A stretch of DNA of 64,000 nucleotides, from NCBI GenBank assembly GCA_963210315.1, contig OY723248.1, positions 450,727 through 514,726 on the forward strand. The letters run 5' to 3'. The translations under genes were made by a program, and so were the position numbers. This document shows positions 21,245-30,877 of this stretch, in pieces. A model generated the notes under the pieces. That model searched no databases. It was not told the origin of the DNA and worked only from the letters and a program-made list of their open reading frames with translations. Position 1 is the stretch's first letter. The number at the start of each line of letters is the position of its first letter. Source of the DNA: Rhynchopus euleeides. Its lineage: Eukaryota; Euglenozoa; Diplonemea; Diplonemida; Diplonemidae.

Positions 21245-22207
21245 TCACCACTCGATCTTCGCCGACACCTGTGCTGTCTCGCGCGCGTGTGCGTTTTCCG
21301 CCGCTGATACGTAACGCATCACACCGTCGACCGTCGCGTGTCTCGAGAGGAGGCGCACCTCCTCCAGTGGAACGTTCTTTCGCGCAAGCTGTGTGAGTGC
21401 CCCCCTCCGCAGAGAGTGTGCCGTGAGCCCCCTCCGTGCCCGCTTGACGGCTTTTACCACGGTCCGGTAGGTGACGTCCGCCGGGAACAGTCTCGTCTCT
21501 CCTGCTCTGCGCGCCCTGCGGAGGCGGTGTCGGAGGATACGGTGTAGGTCCTTCGGCAGGGAGATCCCTGTGATGTGACCCATGTGGAAGGGGTCCGCCT
21601 TCGACTGGGTCCAGCGCACGTATATCGGCTCGCTGCGCTTTTCCGCTGTGACGTCCTTCACATACAAGCGCAGTGCGTCCGAGGCCCTTGCCGCACCCCC
21701 CCACATGATGCCGAGCAGCAGTTTCACGAGGGGACGTGGCTCCTTCGCTAGCGCCTCCCGGATGTTGTGGGCTGTTGCTGGTTCTGCTTGCTTCAGTGGT
21801 CGTAGTGCTCCTCCCCGTTTCAGCGCCCGCCTGTAGTCCGCCACAATTTGTTTTCCGTCGAGGGGGAACGCTGCGAAGCGTCTGAGTGCTGCTGCAAGGT
21901 TGTTGAGGTACTGGAGGGCGGACTGCACTGATAGCCCGTCCTTCCGTTGCTTCGTGACCCACAGCACCGCCCCTTCGTCGTGTGGCAGTGTTCGCCTCTC
22001 CGCTTTCATCCACCCTTCCCGGAACTGCGAGTACCTGTCGTATGTGCGGCGGAGGGCCCCCCAGTATGTGGGTGCGAGGGCTTGGGCCAGGGTGTGTTGC
22101 AGTTCCTGGCGAATGGTGGTTGCTTCCTCCGGGGTCACGCTCGTCTCGGTCTTGCGGGGGCGTCCTCTTGTTGACGGGGGGGCAGATGGTACTGCCTTCA
22201 CATACAC
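21245..22207 (-). CDS. Tyrosine recombinase
   Basis: A 320-residue protein with a recognisable integrase/recombinase catalytic domain. The N-terminal half is helical and would form the core-binding domain (about 30-150). In the catalytic half I see the Arg box GGAARASDALRL (Arg about 174), a lysine in TQSKAD (about 200), HSLRRG (His about 263), LLSRHAT (about 290) and a final Tyr in GVMRYVSA (about 299), the order expected of the family. Such enzymes cut and join DNA through a 3'-phosphotyrosine and can integrate circular molecules. No in-frame ATG opens the frame; it follows the first ORF directly in the same reading frame, so how it is translated is unclear. Confidence 0.85.
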   Translation of the reverse strand: MYVKAVPSAPPSTRGRPRKTETSVTPEEATTIRQELQHTLAQALAPTYWGALRRTYDRYSQFREGWMKAERRTLPHDEGAVLWVTKQRKDGLSVQSALQYLNNLAAALRRFAAFPLDGKQIVADYRRALKRGGALRPLKQAEPATAHNIREALAKEPRPLVKLLLGIMWGGAARASDALRLYVKDVTAEKRSEPIYVRWTQSKADPFHMGHITGISLPKDLHRILRHRLRRARRAGETRLFPADVTYRTVVKAVKRARRGLTAHSLRRGALTQLARKNVPLEEVRLLSRHATVDGVMRYVSAAENAHARETAQVSAKIEW

Positions 22208-22264
22208 TACCGCGGCGGGGGGGAGGGTCGTGGCCCGCGGGCGTCCCCTGCTGGTGTCGGGGAG

Positions 22265-23335
22265 TCACTGTCGCTTGCCTTTCCCCCCCCGTCCTTTGTG
22301 ATGGCCCTTTCCCGAGTAGGGCGCGGGGCGGTCCTGCGTGTTACGCTCCTGCAGGAACCGCTCCTGAAACGCGGCCCGCCTCTCCTGTGTGTCGTCCTGC
22401 GTGGCCCGCCCCTCCCGGAGTAGGCGCCCGTGTGTCACCGCATCGTACTTCGCTGGGTCCATAATCTTCGCCTTTGCCAGGTAGAGGCGGGCGCCCGCGC
22501 GCCCCTTCAGGAGAAAGTGCGAGTTCATAACGACGATTGTCTTGTGGAGGGCCTCGGTAAAGCGATCCGGATCATCGTCGTCGCGGATCAGTCCCATTGT
22601 CTGAAACAGAGCGTCGAAGGCCTGGATGAGCTGGTGTTGCCAGTCTGGTGAGCTCGGGGCATCGCTGAGCTCCGCCTGTCGGAAAACCCGGGATACCTCA
22701 GCTTTCACCAACCTGCGTCCGGGGACAGTGGCGATCGACGATCCCCAGGTCGACACGATGTGGGCGGAGAAATCGGCGGGCAGCTCGGCCTCCGTCCGCT
22801 GCAGCGCCTTCTGCAGGGTGGCGATCTGCTTCGCCTGCGTCTCCACGGTCTTCTTCAGCTCCTTCTGTTCCTTCTCCAGCCGGCCTGTCAATTTCAGCAG
22901 GTACTCCAGCGAGTTCGCCACGCGGAGATCGGTGTTCGAGTCGGCGGGGTGGTGTGCGTCCCTGTGCTGGAGGCCCGTGCCACTCTGGCTGTCCGCCTCG
23001 CTGTACTCCCCGTCCTCGCCTAGCTCGCCCGTCGCTGCTGCCAGGTCCGCCGCGGTCTCCTCGTCGACTGCCTGCCGGACCCATGCGCACTCGGGGCACA
23101 CCCAGCCCCTGTCCCCTGCGCCCTCGAGCCATTCGGGGACGACGTGCGCCGGGATGTGCTCTCTCAAGCACGTCCTGACCGTGGTCCCACCGCAGTCGTG
23201 GCAGCTGAATGCGGTCCTGGCTGTGTGTGTAGTATTGCACGTTTCGAATATGCACTCGGGGCGACGCTCTGCTGGCTCGTTGTCGGGGTGGGCGGGGTCG
23301 GGAACCTTCAGGGTGTCCCAATCCAGAGTGGCCAT
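22265..23335 (-). CDS. First ORF of the recombinase element (zinc-binding, coiled coil)
   Basis: 356 residues from the ATG at 23335 (MATLDWDTLKVPDP). Residues 25-95 carry paired Cys/His spaced like a RING or PHD-type zinc domain (CIFETC, FSCHDCGG, CLREH, WVCPEC). Residues 150-200 form a heptad-rich coiled coil (RLEKEQKELKKTVETQA). The last part is basic and ends in Gly/Lys/Arg-rich sequence suited to nucleic-acid binding. This combination suggests a structural or DNA-binding partner of the recombinase, loosely gag-like. The reading frame is also open upstream through the 36-bp tandem repeats, but without an ATG. Confidence 0.65.
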   Translation of the reverse strand: MATLDWDTLKVPDPAHPDNEPAERRPECIFETCNTTHTARTAFSCHDCGGTTVRTCLREHIPAHVVPEWLEGAGDRGWVCPECAWVRQAVDEETAADLAAATGELGEDGEYSEADSQSGTGLQHRDAHHPADSNTDLRVANSLEYLLKLTGRLEKEQKELKKTVETQAKQIATLQKALQRTEAELPADFSAHIVSTWGSSIATVPGRRLVKAEVSRVFRQAELSDAPSSPDWQHQLIQAFDALFQTMGLIRDDDDPDRFTEALHKTIVVMNSHFLLKGRAGARLYLAKAKIMDPAKYDAVTHGRLLREGRATQDDTQERRAAFQERFLQERNTQDRPAPYSGKGHHKGRGGKGKRQ

Positions 23336-23344
23336 CTTCTCTGT

Positions 23345-23610
23345 TACGCAGCTCGGCGTAGTTACTGTTCCTCTCCTATTCACGCAGCTCGGCGTAGTTT
23401 CTGTTCCTCTCCTATTCACGCAGCTCGGCGTAGTTTCTGTTTCTCTCCTATACACGCAGCTCGGCGTAGTTTCTGTTCCTCTCCTATACACGCAGCTCGG
23501 CGTACTCCCTCAGCCCGTTCTGTTCCTCTCCTATACACGCAGCTCGGCGTACTCCCTCAGCCCGTTCTGTTCCTCTCCTATACACGCAGCTCGGCGTACT
23601 CTGTCCGCTT
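23345..23610 (-). repeat. Tandem repeats upstream of the element's first ORF
   Basis: Seven copies of acgcagctcggcgta start near 23345, 23380, 23416, 23452, 23488, 23535 and 23582. The first spacings are about 36 bp; the last ones are 47 bp, with a cctcagcccgttc insertion. The 36-bp period keeps the minus-strand frame open as a 12-residue repeat (YRRGTETTPSCV). They lie where a promoter or leader would be. Confidence 0.75.
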
Positions 23611-23653
23611 CTGTCACTCTTGCTCCCCTCTTGATTCTCTCGCCTGCTTGATA

Positions 23654-23678
23654 GTTTGATGCGTTGACGCTTCTACAC
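23654..23678 (+). repeat. Right junction repeat (att-like) of the recombinase element
   Basis: Contains gtttgatgcgttgacgc. The flank to its right (cctgatgaaggg, agagcacgtttgg) matches the right flank of the unoccupied copy at 44949 onward. Confidence 0.7.
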
Positions 23679-23964
23679 ACAAAACCCTGAACTGATCACA
23701 CCCTGAGCCTGATGAAGGGTGGGGTTAGTGTATAGAGCACGTTTGGTTGCAGCTGTGGTGGGGCGCTTTCCGCTCACACGAGTGTGCTTAAAAAAAAAAA
23801 AGATTTCCGGGAAAAATCCGGGGGGTGGAAAACTGGTGGCGGCTGGGCAGCCTCGCAGATGAGAGTGGGCTCATGCCCACAGACTGCGAGCAACTTACCC
23901 GACCGTTTTTCTGTCCAGTTTCTTTGTCAAACCCCGAGAAAACGCAGGCCGCGAAGGGACGGAC

Positions 23965-24020
23965 GTTCACTACCGTGGCCTCCGGCGGCTGGGGGGCTCC
24001 GCCCCCCAGACCCCCCTGTG
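23965..24020 (+). repeat. GC-hairpin repeat, copy 3
   Basis: Same core and 9-bp stem as the other copies. It is followed by accccaaaccctttggggtg, which also recurs partly after copy 4. Confidence 0.8.
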
Positions 24021-24123
24021 CCGTACGCCTGTCTTTAGTCACCCCAAACCCTTTGGGGTGACATCAGGGAATGGAATACAGACCACCCTCGGGAGGCAGG
24101 ATCGTATGCCAGAGGAACAGATG

Positions 24124-24177
24124 CTCACTACCGTGGCCTCCGGCGGCTGGGGGGCAGAGCCCCCCAGACCCCCTGTG
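24124..24177 (+). repeat. GC-hairpin repeat, copy 4
   Basis: Same core; the loop side reads ctggggggcagagccccccag, so the stem is kept while the loop differs. Compensated change of this kind suggests the fold matters. Confidence 0.8.
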
Positions 24178-24318
24178 TTGTATACTTATACCCAAACCCT
24201 TTGAGGTGACATCAGGGAATAGACTGCAGGCCACCCTCAGTAGCCTCAGGAGGACGCAGCAGCTCATGCAGAATCTGTACACGCAAGGAACAGCCCGGAA
24301 CGCCCGGAAGAAGCAGAT

Positions 24319-24374
24319 GTTCACTACCGTGGCCTCCGGCGGCTGGGGGGCTCCGCCCCCCAGACCCCCCTGTG
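24319..24374 (+). repeat. GC-hairpin repeat, copy 5
   Basis: Core and stem identical to copy 3. Confidence 0.8.
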
Positions 24375-25230
24375 GCATGTGCCTGTATTGTATCCAAGTC
24401 CTTGCGCGCCCGGGTCTGCGGAAATCGGCCCCGAAATCTATTTTTTGGACTAACCTCCGGCACCCGAGGCTGGACCCGATCACTGATCCCTGAGAGAGGA
24501 ACCGGGAGGTGACCCATTCACCACAAGTCTCGCTTGCCGGGGGGTCCGTCAAAAAATCGGGGGACGCCTCACATTTAAGCCCAAATGAGCGTAGATTTCG
24601 CCCCTATAAAATGCCCTGCTCAGAACCAAAAGGAAAAAAATAAAGGAAAAAAATATATTTTGGCCGAATCTCTTATACTTACTCCGATTTAGGATCAGAC
24701 TTGATCCTCACCAGAAATTTTTTTTCCTGCAGTGCAAAAAAAACGCGCTAAACAGAGTGCAAAAAAAAACGCGCCAGACAGAGGAAAAATCTGAAATTCA
24801 AAATCATGGAATCCGGACCCCTAGTTAGGAATAGCTCTGAGGGGGGGGGGGGGAGGTACGTTTTTTATTTGCAAACAGGGATTTGTCCACAACTCGAAAA
24901 GTTTTGGTACCCCAATTCAGTATGAAAAAAGTGCACCAAAAAAATGAAAGTGACCCCATGGCGTTTCGCACGGATCTCAAATATTCAAAAGAAGGCAGAG
25001 ACGGGGAGAAAAAAAAATGGGCCCCGCGGGGCGGGGGTGGGTGGGTGGCCTTGACGGCTGCTGCTCTTCACGCCCTGAGGTTCACCGTTACCCAAACTTC
25101 CACAATCATCGCTTTGCATGAAACTCTCAGCACCCCTTTTGCCTTCCCCACCGAGTGACTGCTTCCCGCGCAGCACTGGGCTCCGACCTGATGTCGGAGT
25201 GATCCACACCGAGTTCAGCTCGGAACAGAT
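24375..25230. other. Gene-free spacer
   Basis: No gene is supported. AT-rich parts (24580-24830) contain two aaaaaacgcgc motifs. At 24950-25000 the text gaccccatggcg, cggatctcaaatattc is a diverged piece of the ~180-bp repeat family. Confidence 0.4.
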
Positions 25231-25285
25231 GTGCACTACCGTGGCCTCCGGCGGCTGGGGGGCTCCGCCCCCCAGACCCCGCTGT
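25231..25285 (+). repeat. GC-hairpin repeat, copy 6
   Basis: Same core and stem. Its left flank (gatgtcggagtgatccacac, gagttcagctcgga) matches, inverted, the flanks of copies 1 and 2, so the mobile unit is longer than the hairpin. Confidence 0.8.
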
Positions 25286-28200
25286 ATAGCGTGTGCACGA
25301 GGTTTCACATACAACATGCTTCGTGGGGTCCCCACGTCCAGTGCTGGCATCAGTGTCTTGAACAGGCTACACCCTCGCCGTATCAGGGGTGGCACTCAAG
25401 CTGGCACAGGTTTGCCTAATTGGTGGCGTTGTTGGCAGTTGAGCTGAGTGGGGAACTCCCGTCCCTGCTTTCCGAGCAGGTGCCTGACCCCTTGCCCAGG
25501 TTGTTACTGATCACATGCTGTAGAGACAACCAGGACGGAAAATTTGAGTGTCTTCAAACAAGCCCATTTTTTCAAAATGACCCCACTACGATCCGGGCGA
25601 GGCTCGGAAATGCAACGAAACGCGGTTTCCCCGCCCAAAAACGAGCCCCTTTTTCAGGTACGTTTTTTCGCTCCCGATTTCCAAATTTTGGGTGATTTTT
25701 CCAATATTTAGCGCGACCACTGGCTCCAGCCCGTGAGGGGGCTGGTCAAATGTCGCGAGTCTCAATATTCTCGTGTGCGACACACCCGATTTTTTTCGGA
25801 TGTCTTCACTCACACCCCGCACCCCCCAGGGCCGCCCCACCCAGATCCAAGCCTCAGAGGCTGGACCTTCACAGCGAGCGTTGCTGACAGCGTGCTGACA
25901 GCTTTTTTTTTGTGCGGCCTGTGTGGTTGTCTTCGTCGTTTGTCTTCTTCGACCGGACATCCCCTTCTTCTGGAGACACCGATCTACTCCATGAACCTCG
26001 AGCTGATGCTGGAGCTTTCGGGAGCCTCTGCGAGTGGGTGGCCACGTTTTCTTTGGTGGACGCACCCAAAAGAAAATAAAGAAATAGAAAAAAACCCGAA
26101 AAGAGGTCGAGGCACCCGCTCCACTCCAGCACCATGGGGCTGAGGTTCACGGATCACACAGGTGAGGATCAGTCCTCTGTGAGGCGCTTATCCTGAAGAC
26201 GAACCAGTTCCCCGGTCGGTCTCCAGAAACTCGGGCCGCGTCTGGCGCTGTATCGCCTCGGCGGGGCTGTCGTCCCTTACAGTCTTTTCTGTACGAGGTT
26301 TTCCACAGGCTGCACACCTGCCCCGCGGCTGTGTGGCAGTCTTCGCGGAGTGCAATGCGAAGGTCTGGCCTGACGTGGTGTGACTATTTAGACTCCGGGT
26401 GTCTCCACCCATCCTGGTCTGGGGAGCCTCGTTACCCAAGCAGTTTTCGGTCATGCCCTGGACCACGGCCGTGCTAGACTCCTGGTGCAGGCACCCGTCA
26501 TGGTCCGGGGACGGCCCCCCCAGGCAGTTTAACGTCTTACCCAGGACTTTTTTTTTCCCTCTTGTGTCCCATGCCTTGTTTGCAGTGATCGCATTGTTGG
26601 CCATCCTTGCTGTAGTTCGGCATGCCGCCCTTCCCACCTTCCCCCACCCCCTCCCCGGCGGTTTTGCTCTCCGTGTGGTTTGGTGGTACTGGTGAGCCAT
26701 CTGGGGAAAGAACCTTGACAATCCCGGGCCGGCAGTACGTTCGTCACCCCCACGGGCTCGGCCGGTTTCTAAACCTTTAGGCAATCTACGTCCGCAGGCC
26801 AAGAACCCGGTGTGCAGATGCACGTTGGGAGCCCCCTGAAGTCCGCACACGCCCTCTCTGAGTAGTCCCCGACCAAGCGCTGGCCTCTCTGACCGACTAC
26901 CATGCCGCCGCAGGCCAAGAACCCGGTGTGCCGAAGCACGTTGGGAGCCCCCTGAAGTCAACACAGCACCCCGCCAGTGGCTCCAGCTGTCCCTCCCCAT
27001 GTCAGAGTTGACGGAAAAAGGCGGACCCTCTTTTGTCCCAGTGCTCCGTGCTATGCACTGGGACCCCGTTGCCCAGGCGGACCAGCCTGGGGGAGCCCTC
27101 GGGGTGTGGGGTTGAGTTTTACGACTTCCCTAGGTCTTAGGTAGTTTAAGGTCGTGCCCAGGACTTTGGCTCCTCACACAGCTGTGATAGTGACGAAACA
27201 CAAATCATAAACGGCCCAAAGACACGTTCCGGAATTCGCACCAAAATACAAAGAAGGAAAAATCTGTGCCCAGTTTAGGCTACAGAGAGAGACGGGTGGA
27301 GAAGAGTCGAAACAATATGAGAACAGGACACAGAGATGTTGTTGTGCGCCAAACCCGGCAAACAAAAGGGGAAGGACTTCATACAGGTGTGGCCTGGTTT
27401 TTTGAAAAACTGCTCTGAATGCGAGCAGGAGTGAAGGCAGGCAAAAAAACAAAGCCACCACCCCCATGACAACACAACCCCTGGTGGTGCCTTGTGAACA
27501 ACGCTGTAGTTGACTAAAACTACGGCAATGACAAAGGCTTGTCCAGGGATCTTGAAGGACGACGAATCGTCTCGTCAAAACTACCGAGACAAGTGGGAAG
27601 ACAAAATTGTGGTTGGCAAGTGAAAACATCAAGGCGTGCAAGTCACTGCGGGGATCGCTGCCATTCTTCAGAGCGAACCCGTGCACTCTGTAGTGCGGAG
27701 GAGCCTTTTTGCACAGAAATATCTGTAGAACAGTTCAAGGGGGGGGGGGAGGAGAAAGGGGGGGAGTGGGGAGTGGGTTGGTTTGCATTGAGTGTCCGAA
27801 ACAAAAGGGGGGGGGGGGAAGGCGTGAAAAAGAAAAAGAGCCAGCAATCAATCGTCCCTCAAGGCAAATGGCATTGTACCGAGGGCGTTTGCTTGCAGCT
27901 TTTCGACTCCCCACCCCCCCTCCCCCCCCATACCGATTGTCGGATGACCGCCTCCGACGCGCACTCTTCAGTTTGCACGGTAGTGGAATGATGTAGATTG
28001 AGAAGCAAGCGTTGCAGCATGACTGCCTACTGCACCTCCTTGCGAGCAACAGTACGCACCTGTGTGTCTGCAACACAAGTAAACGATCGCACTCACAGAA
28101 AGGGGACATGGTGATTAACAAGAAGAATCGTTGGTGTAAATCAAAACATAGGCATCGCGCGCTGTTTGCGCGCCAAAACCCGGGGGAGCAGCAGACCCGC

Positions 28201-28352
28201 CAGAAATACTGCACCTTGGTTGCGGTGCAGGACTCCGGGGGGTAATTTCGGAACCTGAGATCGTCCTCCTTTCGCTCTATGGCAGATACCCATGTCCAGA
28301 AACAGTGTGAGAACAGATCCCGGACCCACTTTGGTGCCCCTGACGACCCCAT
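25286..28352. other. Repeat-rich region without a supported gene
   Basis: A 271-codon minus-strand frame at 26188-27000 is open, but it contains duplicated blocks (caggccaagaacccggtgtg with cacgttgggagccccctgaa at 26796 and 26913; gtcatgccctggaccacgg, ggtccgggga and similar) and no recognisable domain, so it is not called. Around 27340 and 28160 are fragments of a dispersed repeat (tgcgcgccaaa-cccgg). Confidence 0.4.
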
Positions 28353-28382
28353 ATTGCGTAGTTTGTGCGTAGTGAAAAGGGG
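28353..28382 (+). repeat. Direct repeat, left copy
   Basis: attgcgtagtttgtgcgtag followed by tgaaaagggg. A second copy starts at 29284, 931 bp away, so the pair encloses the disrupted coding segment. Confidence 0.7.
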
Positions 28383-28423
28383 GGGGGGTCTCATTTTTTG
28401 ATTTACTCAGCCATTCTCTGTCT

Positions 28424-29046
28424 CTATGCCGGGACCCCAAACTCAAGGAGTTCTTGCTGTTCCGGGGTCAGTGAGGGTGCAGGCGCTTCAGGTGCTGCAG
28501 GTGCTGCAGGTTCTTCAGGTGCTGCAGCGCTGGCAGCCTTCGGTGCGGGTTTCGACGCAGTCTTTGCAGGTCTCTTTGGGGGTGCCCTTTGGCGCGGTGC
28601 CTGCTTCAGCTCGTCGGGTGGAAGCATCAACGCATCATTAAGCGGTGCCTGCTTCAGCTCCTCCGGGTGGAAGCGTCAACGCATCATTAAGGAAGAAGGA
28701 AGCACAGTTGCTACGCTTTTTTGCAGCTGCAGGAAACGACACCATACCCAACAACAATCCCCAGACCGTCGAGGGAGAGTGGGCGCCTGGATCCCGTGAC
28801 ACAGATCTCTAGTGCCGTTGTGATCCCCTCGGATAACGTCTCCTGGACGTTGTCAGCGGAGGTTGCCTGTGTGGCGGTGACCTCCGTATACCCCGCGGGA
28901 TCCAGTGCCAGTAGCGCCTTCTTCAGCTTTTCGTCGACCCCTCGGCCGACGCTCTCCTTGATGTCAAGGGCCACCTTCAGGGTGGCACCTCGCATCGCCC
29001 TGAAGGCTGTGATCGTATCATCATTCACAATCTCGAGGGTGTTCTA
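28424..29046 (-). pseudogene. Disrupted coding segment, unknown protein
   Basis: GC-rich coding text is read in consecutive minus-strand segments with about two frame interruptions. The first part (about 100 residues, from TLEIVNDDTITAFRAMRG to about EICVTGSRRPL) is ordinary-looking and helix-rich. The last part is Lys/Ala/Pro-rich (KTASKPAPKAAS, EEPAAPAAPEAPAP) and ends LLEFGVPA. Between them a 46-bp segment is tandemly duplicated. No ATG is found at the 5' end, so an exon may be missing. The function and the host or element origin are unknown. Confidence 0.5.
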
Positions 29047-29283
29047 CGCGGCTCCTGGAACTCACTTCCTTCTCAGGTGTTTCTGGGCATGGGGCAACCT
29101 TGCCCAGGTGTTTCTGGAGTCCCGCCCCACATGTCGTGCGTTCTTTCGTACGGTGTATAGTGAGTTCTGGCAATAATTTTTTGCTCGGTCAGCGCAGTGC
29201 CTCCAGTCCTGTCTCAGTAGCCACACAGAAAGGGGGACCAAAAAAAACTGGGGGGGGACCAAAAAGCGAGACCCCCCCCCCAG

Positions 29284-29314
29284 ATTGCGTAGTTTGTGCG
29301 TAGTGAAAAAGGGG
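29284..29314 (+). repeat. Direct repeat, right copy
   Basis: Second copy of attgcgtagtttgtgcgtag with one extra A in the A run. C-rich or G-rich runs lie beside both copies. Confidence 0.7.
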
Positions 29315-29944
29315 TAAATCAGGGGCACCACCACACTTTTCTTTTTTTTTGTTTGTTGAGCACAACAAAACAAAGCGCCAGAGCCCCCACACCCCCCCCA
29401 CCCCACCCCACACAGCAAGAGGGGCAGCAGTGTGAAGACCTCCCGCTGGGAGGAGTGATGGGTAACAACAACAGCAGTCCCCCAAGCTGTGAAAACCCAA
29501 CAACAGGGCAGGACAAGGCAGGGAGGGGGGGGGGGGTTGCTCTGGACGCCCCTTTCACCTTTTTGTAGTCACCACACCAGATATGCTGTCCAGGGGGTGG
29601 AGTATTGAACGGAACGTAAGTAGAAGGAATCTCAGGGATGATCTCCCTTCTGGGTGTGGAGTGAGGGGAAAATCTCTTCGCCGTATACGGCACGTCCCCC
29701 CCCCGGTGAATTTTCCTCCTTTCTTCAGGTGAAAAATGCCGGAAAAAGATCTTGCCGACGCACACTGCGCCTGACACAACCTCCCTCGGCACACCGATAC
29801 TCCCTTGCGGGGGTGGCAGCAGGCTCACTTCGGTTGCGACACTATAGCTCTTGGCCTTCGGCAGTCAGAGAGAAAAAAAAAAGCGAGGCCCTTCAGAATT
29901 CTGAAGGGTCTCCTCCCCAGCGGCATCGACCCCCAACAAATGCT

Positions 29945-30226
29945 TTATGCGAAAACGCACCACGCCTGCTTCTCGATGCCGCTGAGCTTTGGGCAGCTCT
30001 TCCAGGCTGCACACGCCAGCACCGCAAAGGCGACCGCATGCGGAGCGGAGAGCCTGGGCGAGGGGCTGCTGACCTCTGCGGGCGCAGCCGCAGCGACGGA
30101 GCAGATGCCGACCAGGGCCGAGAGCACAAGGTACAGCCCCACCACGGCCTTCAGCACCGCCTCGGCGGTTTGCGGGCATGACACAGCCCTGATGGCCTGC
30201 ACAGTGTTGCTGATAAGAAGAGGCAT
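29945..30226 (-). CDS. Small two-helix membrane protein
   Basis: 93 residues from the ATG at 30226. Two hydrophobic segments are visible: AVLKAVVGLYLVLSALVGIC (about 23-42) and HAVAFAVLACAAW (about 62-74), separated by a short Ser/Pro-rich loop. Third-position GC is very high compared with its surroundings, supporting real coding. A CCA-repeat tract ending in caccacag lies 31 nt upstream of the ATG and would be the acceptor. The C-terminus (GIEKQAWCVFA) may instead continue through an intron with a gtgcgt donor. The family is not recognised. Confidence 0.55.
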   Translation of the reverse strand: MPLLISNTVQAIRAVSCPQTAEAVLKAVVGLYLVLSALVGICSVAAAAPAEVSSPSPRLSAPHAVAFAVLACAAWKSCPKLSGIEKQAWCVFA

Positions 30227-30258
30227 TGTGTTGTTTCAACTCGGATGCAGAATTGACC

Positions 30259-30284
30259 TGTGGTGGTGGTGGTGGTGGTGGTGG
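30259..30284 (+). repeat. GGT trinucleotide run
   Basis: Eight copies of ggt. On the minus strand it forms the pyrimidine-rich tract of the acceptor in front of the small membrane-protein gene. Confidence 0.8.
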
Positions 30285-30542
30285 GAATTTGTTGTTGCTC
30301 CGATTCACTTAATTGGCAGAGAGGTGGGGGAGGGGGAAGAGTCTTCCGAACTAACTGTTACGTGCGTCGGGGTTTGGGACCCGCCCAACTTCCAGGTTAC
30401 CGAGCTGGACAGGCCAAACCACCAACCCCAAAGACAAAACAAAGATGCAACAACCACCCAGGGTATAAAACCTGATGAAGGTGGTGTTGTGTGAGTGTGC
30501 TCTGCCTCTCTCTCCGCTGCAAATTCCCAACGTAAACTCAGA

Positions 30543-30577
30543 TGGTGGTGGTGGTGGTGGTGGTGGTGGTGGTGGTG
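30543..30577 (+). repeat. GGT trinucleotide run
   Basis: About 11-12 copies of ggt followed by a G run. Confidence 0.85.
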
Positions 30578-30792
30578 GGGGGGGACCGTGCGGGGACCGG
30601 AGAGCTGAAGAGCCGGGACAGCACGAAAGAGCCTGATGAAGGGCGTTGTAGTGGTGTCTCGTCTCCGTCCCTTCCAACCTCACCTCAGTGAGTGGAGTCT
30701 TCTTGATGATTGAGCGCCTGTGCACTAAACAAAGGTAGTACTGGTGGCCCCCCAAGTCGCACTCTACGAGTGCTCTAACAAGTTAGCTAGGA

Positions 30793-30877
30793 TGGTGGTG
30801 GTGGTGGTGGTGGTGGTGGTGGTGGTGGTGGTGGTGGTGGTGGTGGTGGTGGTGGTGGTGGTGGTGGTGGTGGTGGT
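30793..30877 (+). repeat. Long GGT trinucleotide run
   Basis: About 28 uninterrupted copies of ggt. In between and around these runs no gene is supported. Confidence 0.9.

Larger units (their letters stand above)
21054..23678 (-). mobile_element. Compact tyrosine-recombinase element bounded by 25-bp direct repeats
   Basis: The element is bounded by direct copies of gtttgNtgcgttgacgc plus ttctacac (21054-21078 and 23654-23678, one mismatch), exactly 2,600 bp apart. Both repeats contain the small inverted pair gcgt..acgc. Inside, on the minus strand, are a leader with tandem repeats, a first ORF (zinc-binding plus coiled coil) and a tyrosine recombinase. No reverse transcriptase or RNase H is seen. 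It looks whole and young, with both frames open. The absence of reverse transcriptase points to a Crypton-like or circle-integrating DNA element, or to a non-autonomous relative of DIRS-type elements. A closely similar sequence without the insert lies at 44925-44949. Confidence 0.75.

Noticed and set aside
21087-22268. 393-codon minus-strand frame overlapping the recombinase
   Set aside because: Low-complexity Pro/Arg/Gly/Thr sequence in a shifted frame; the recombinase frame has all family motifs.
23700-23720. tgatga motifs (also at 30469, 30630 and 44969) as C-box snoRNA signals
   Set aside because: They fall in copies of a dispersed repeat and no paired D box or guide arrangement was found.
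26188-27000. 271-codon minus-strand frame
   Set aside because: No domain, no coding bias, and internal duplicated blocks; probably open by chance.
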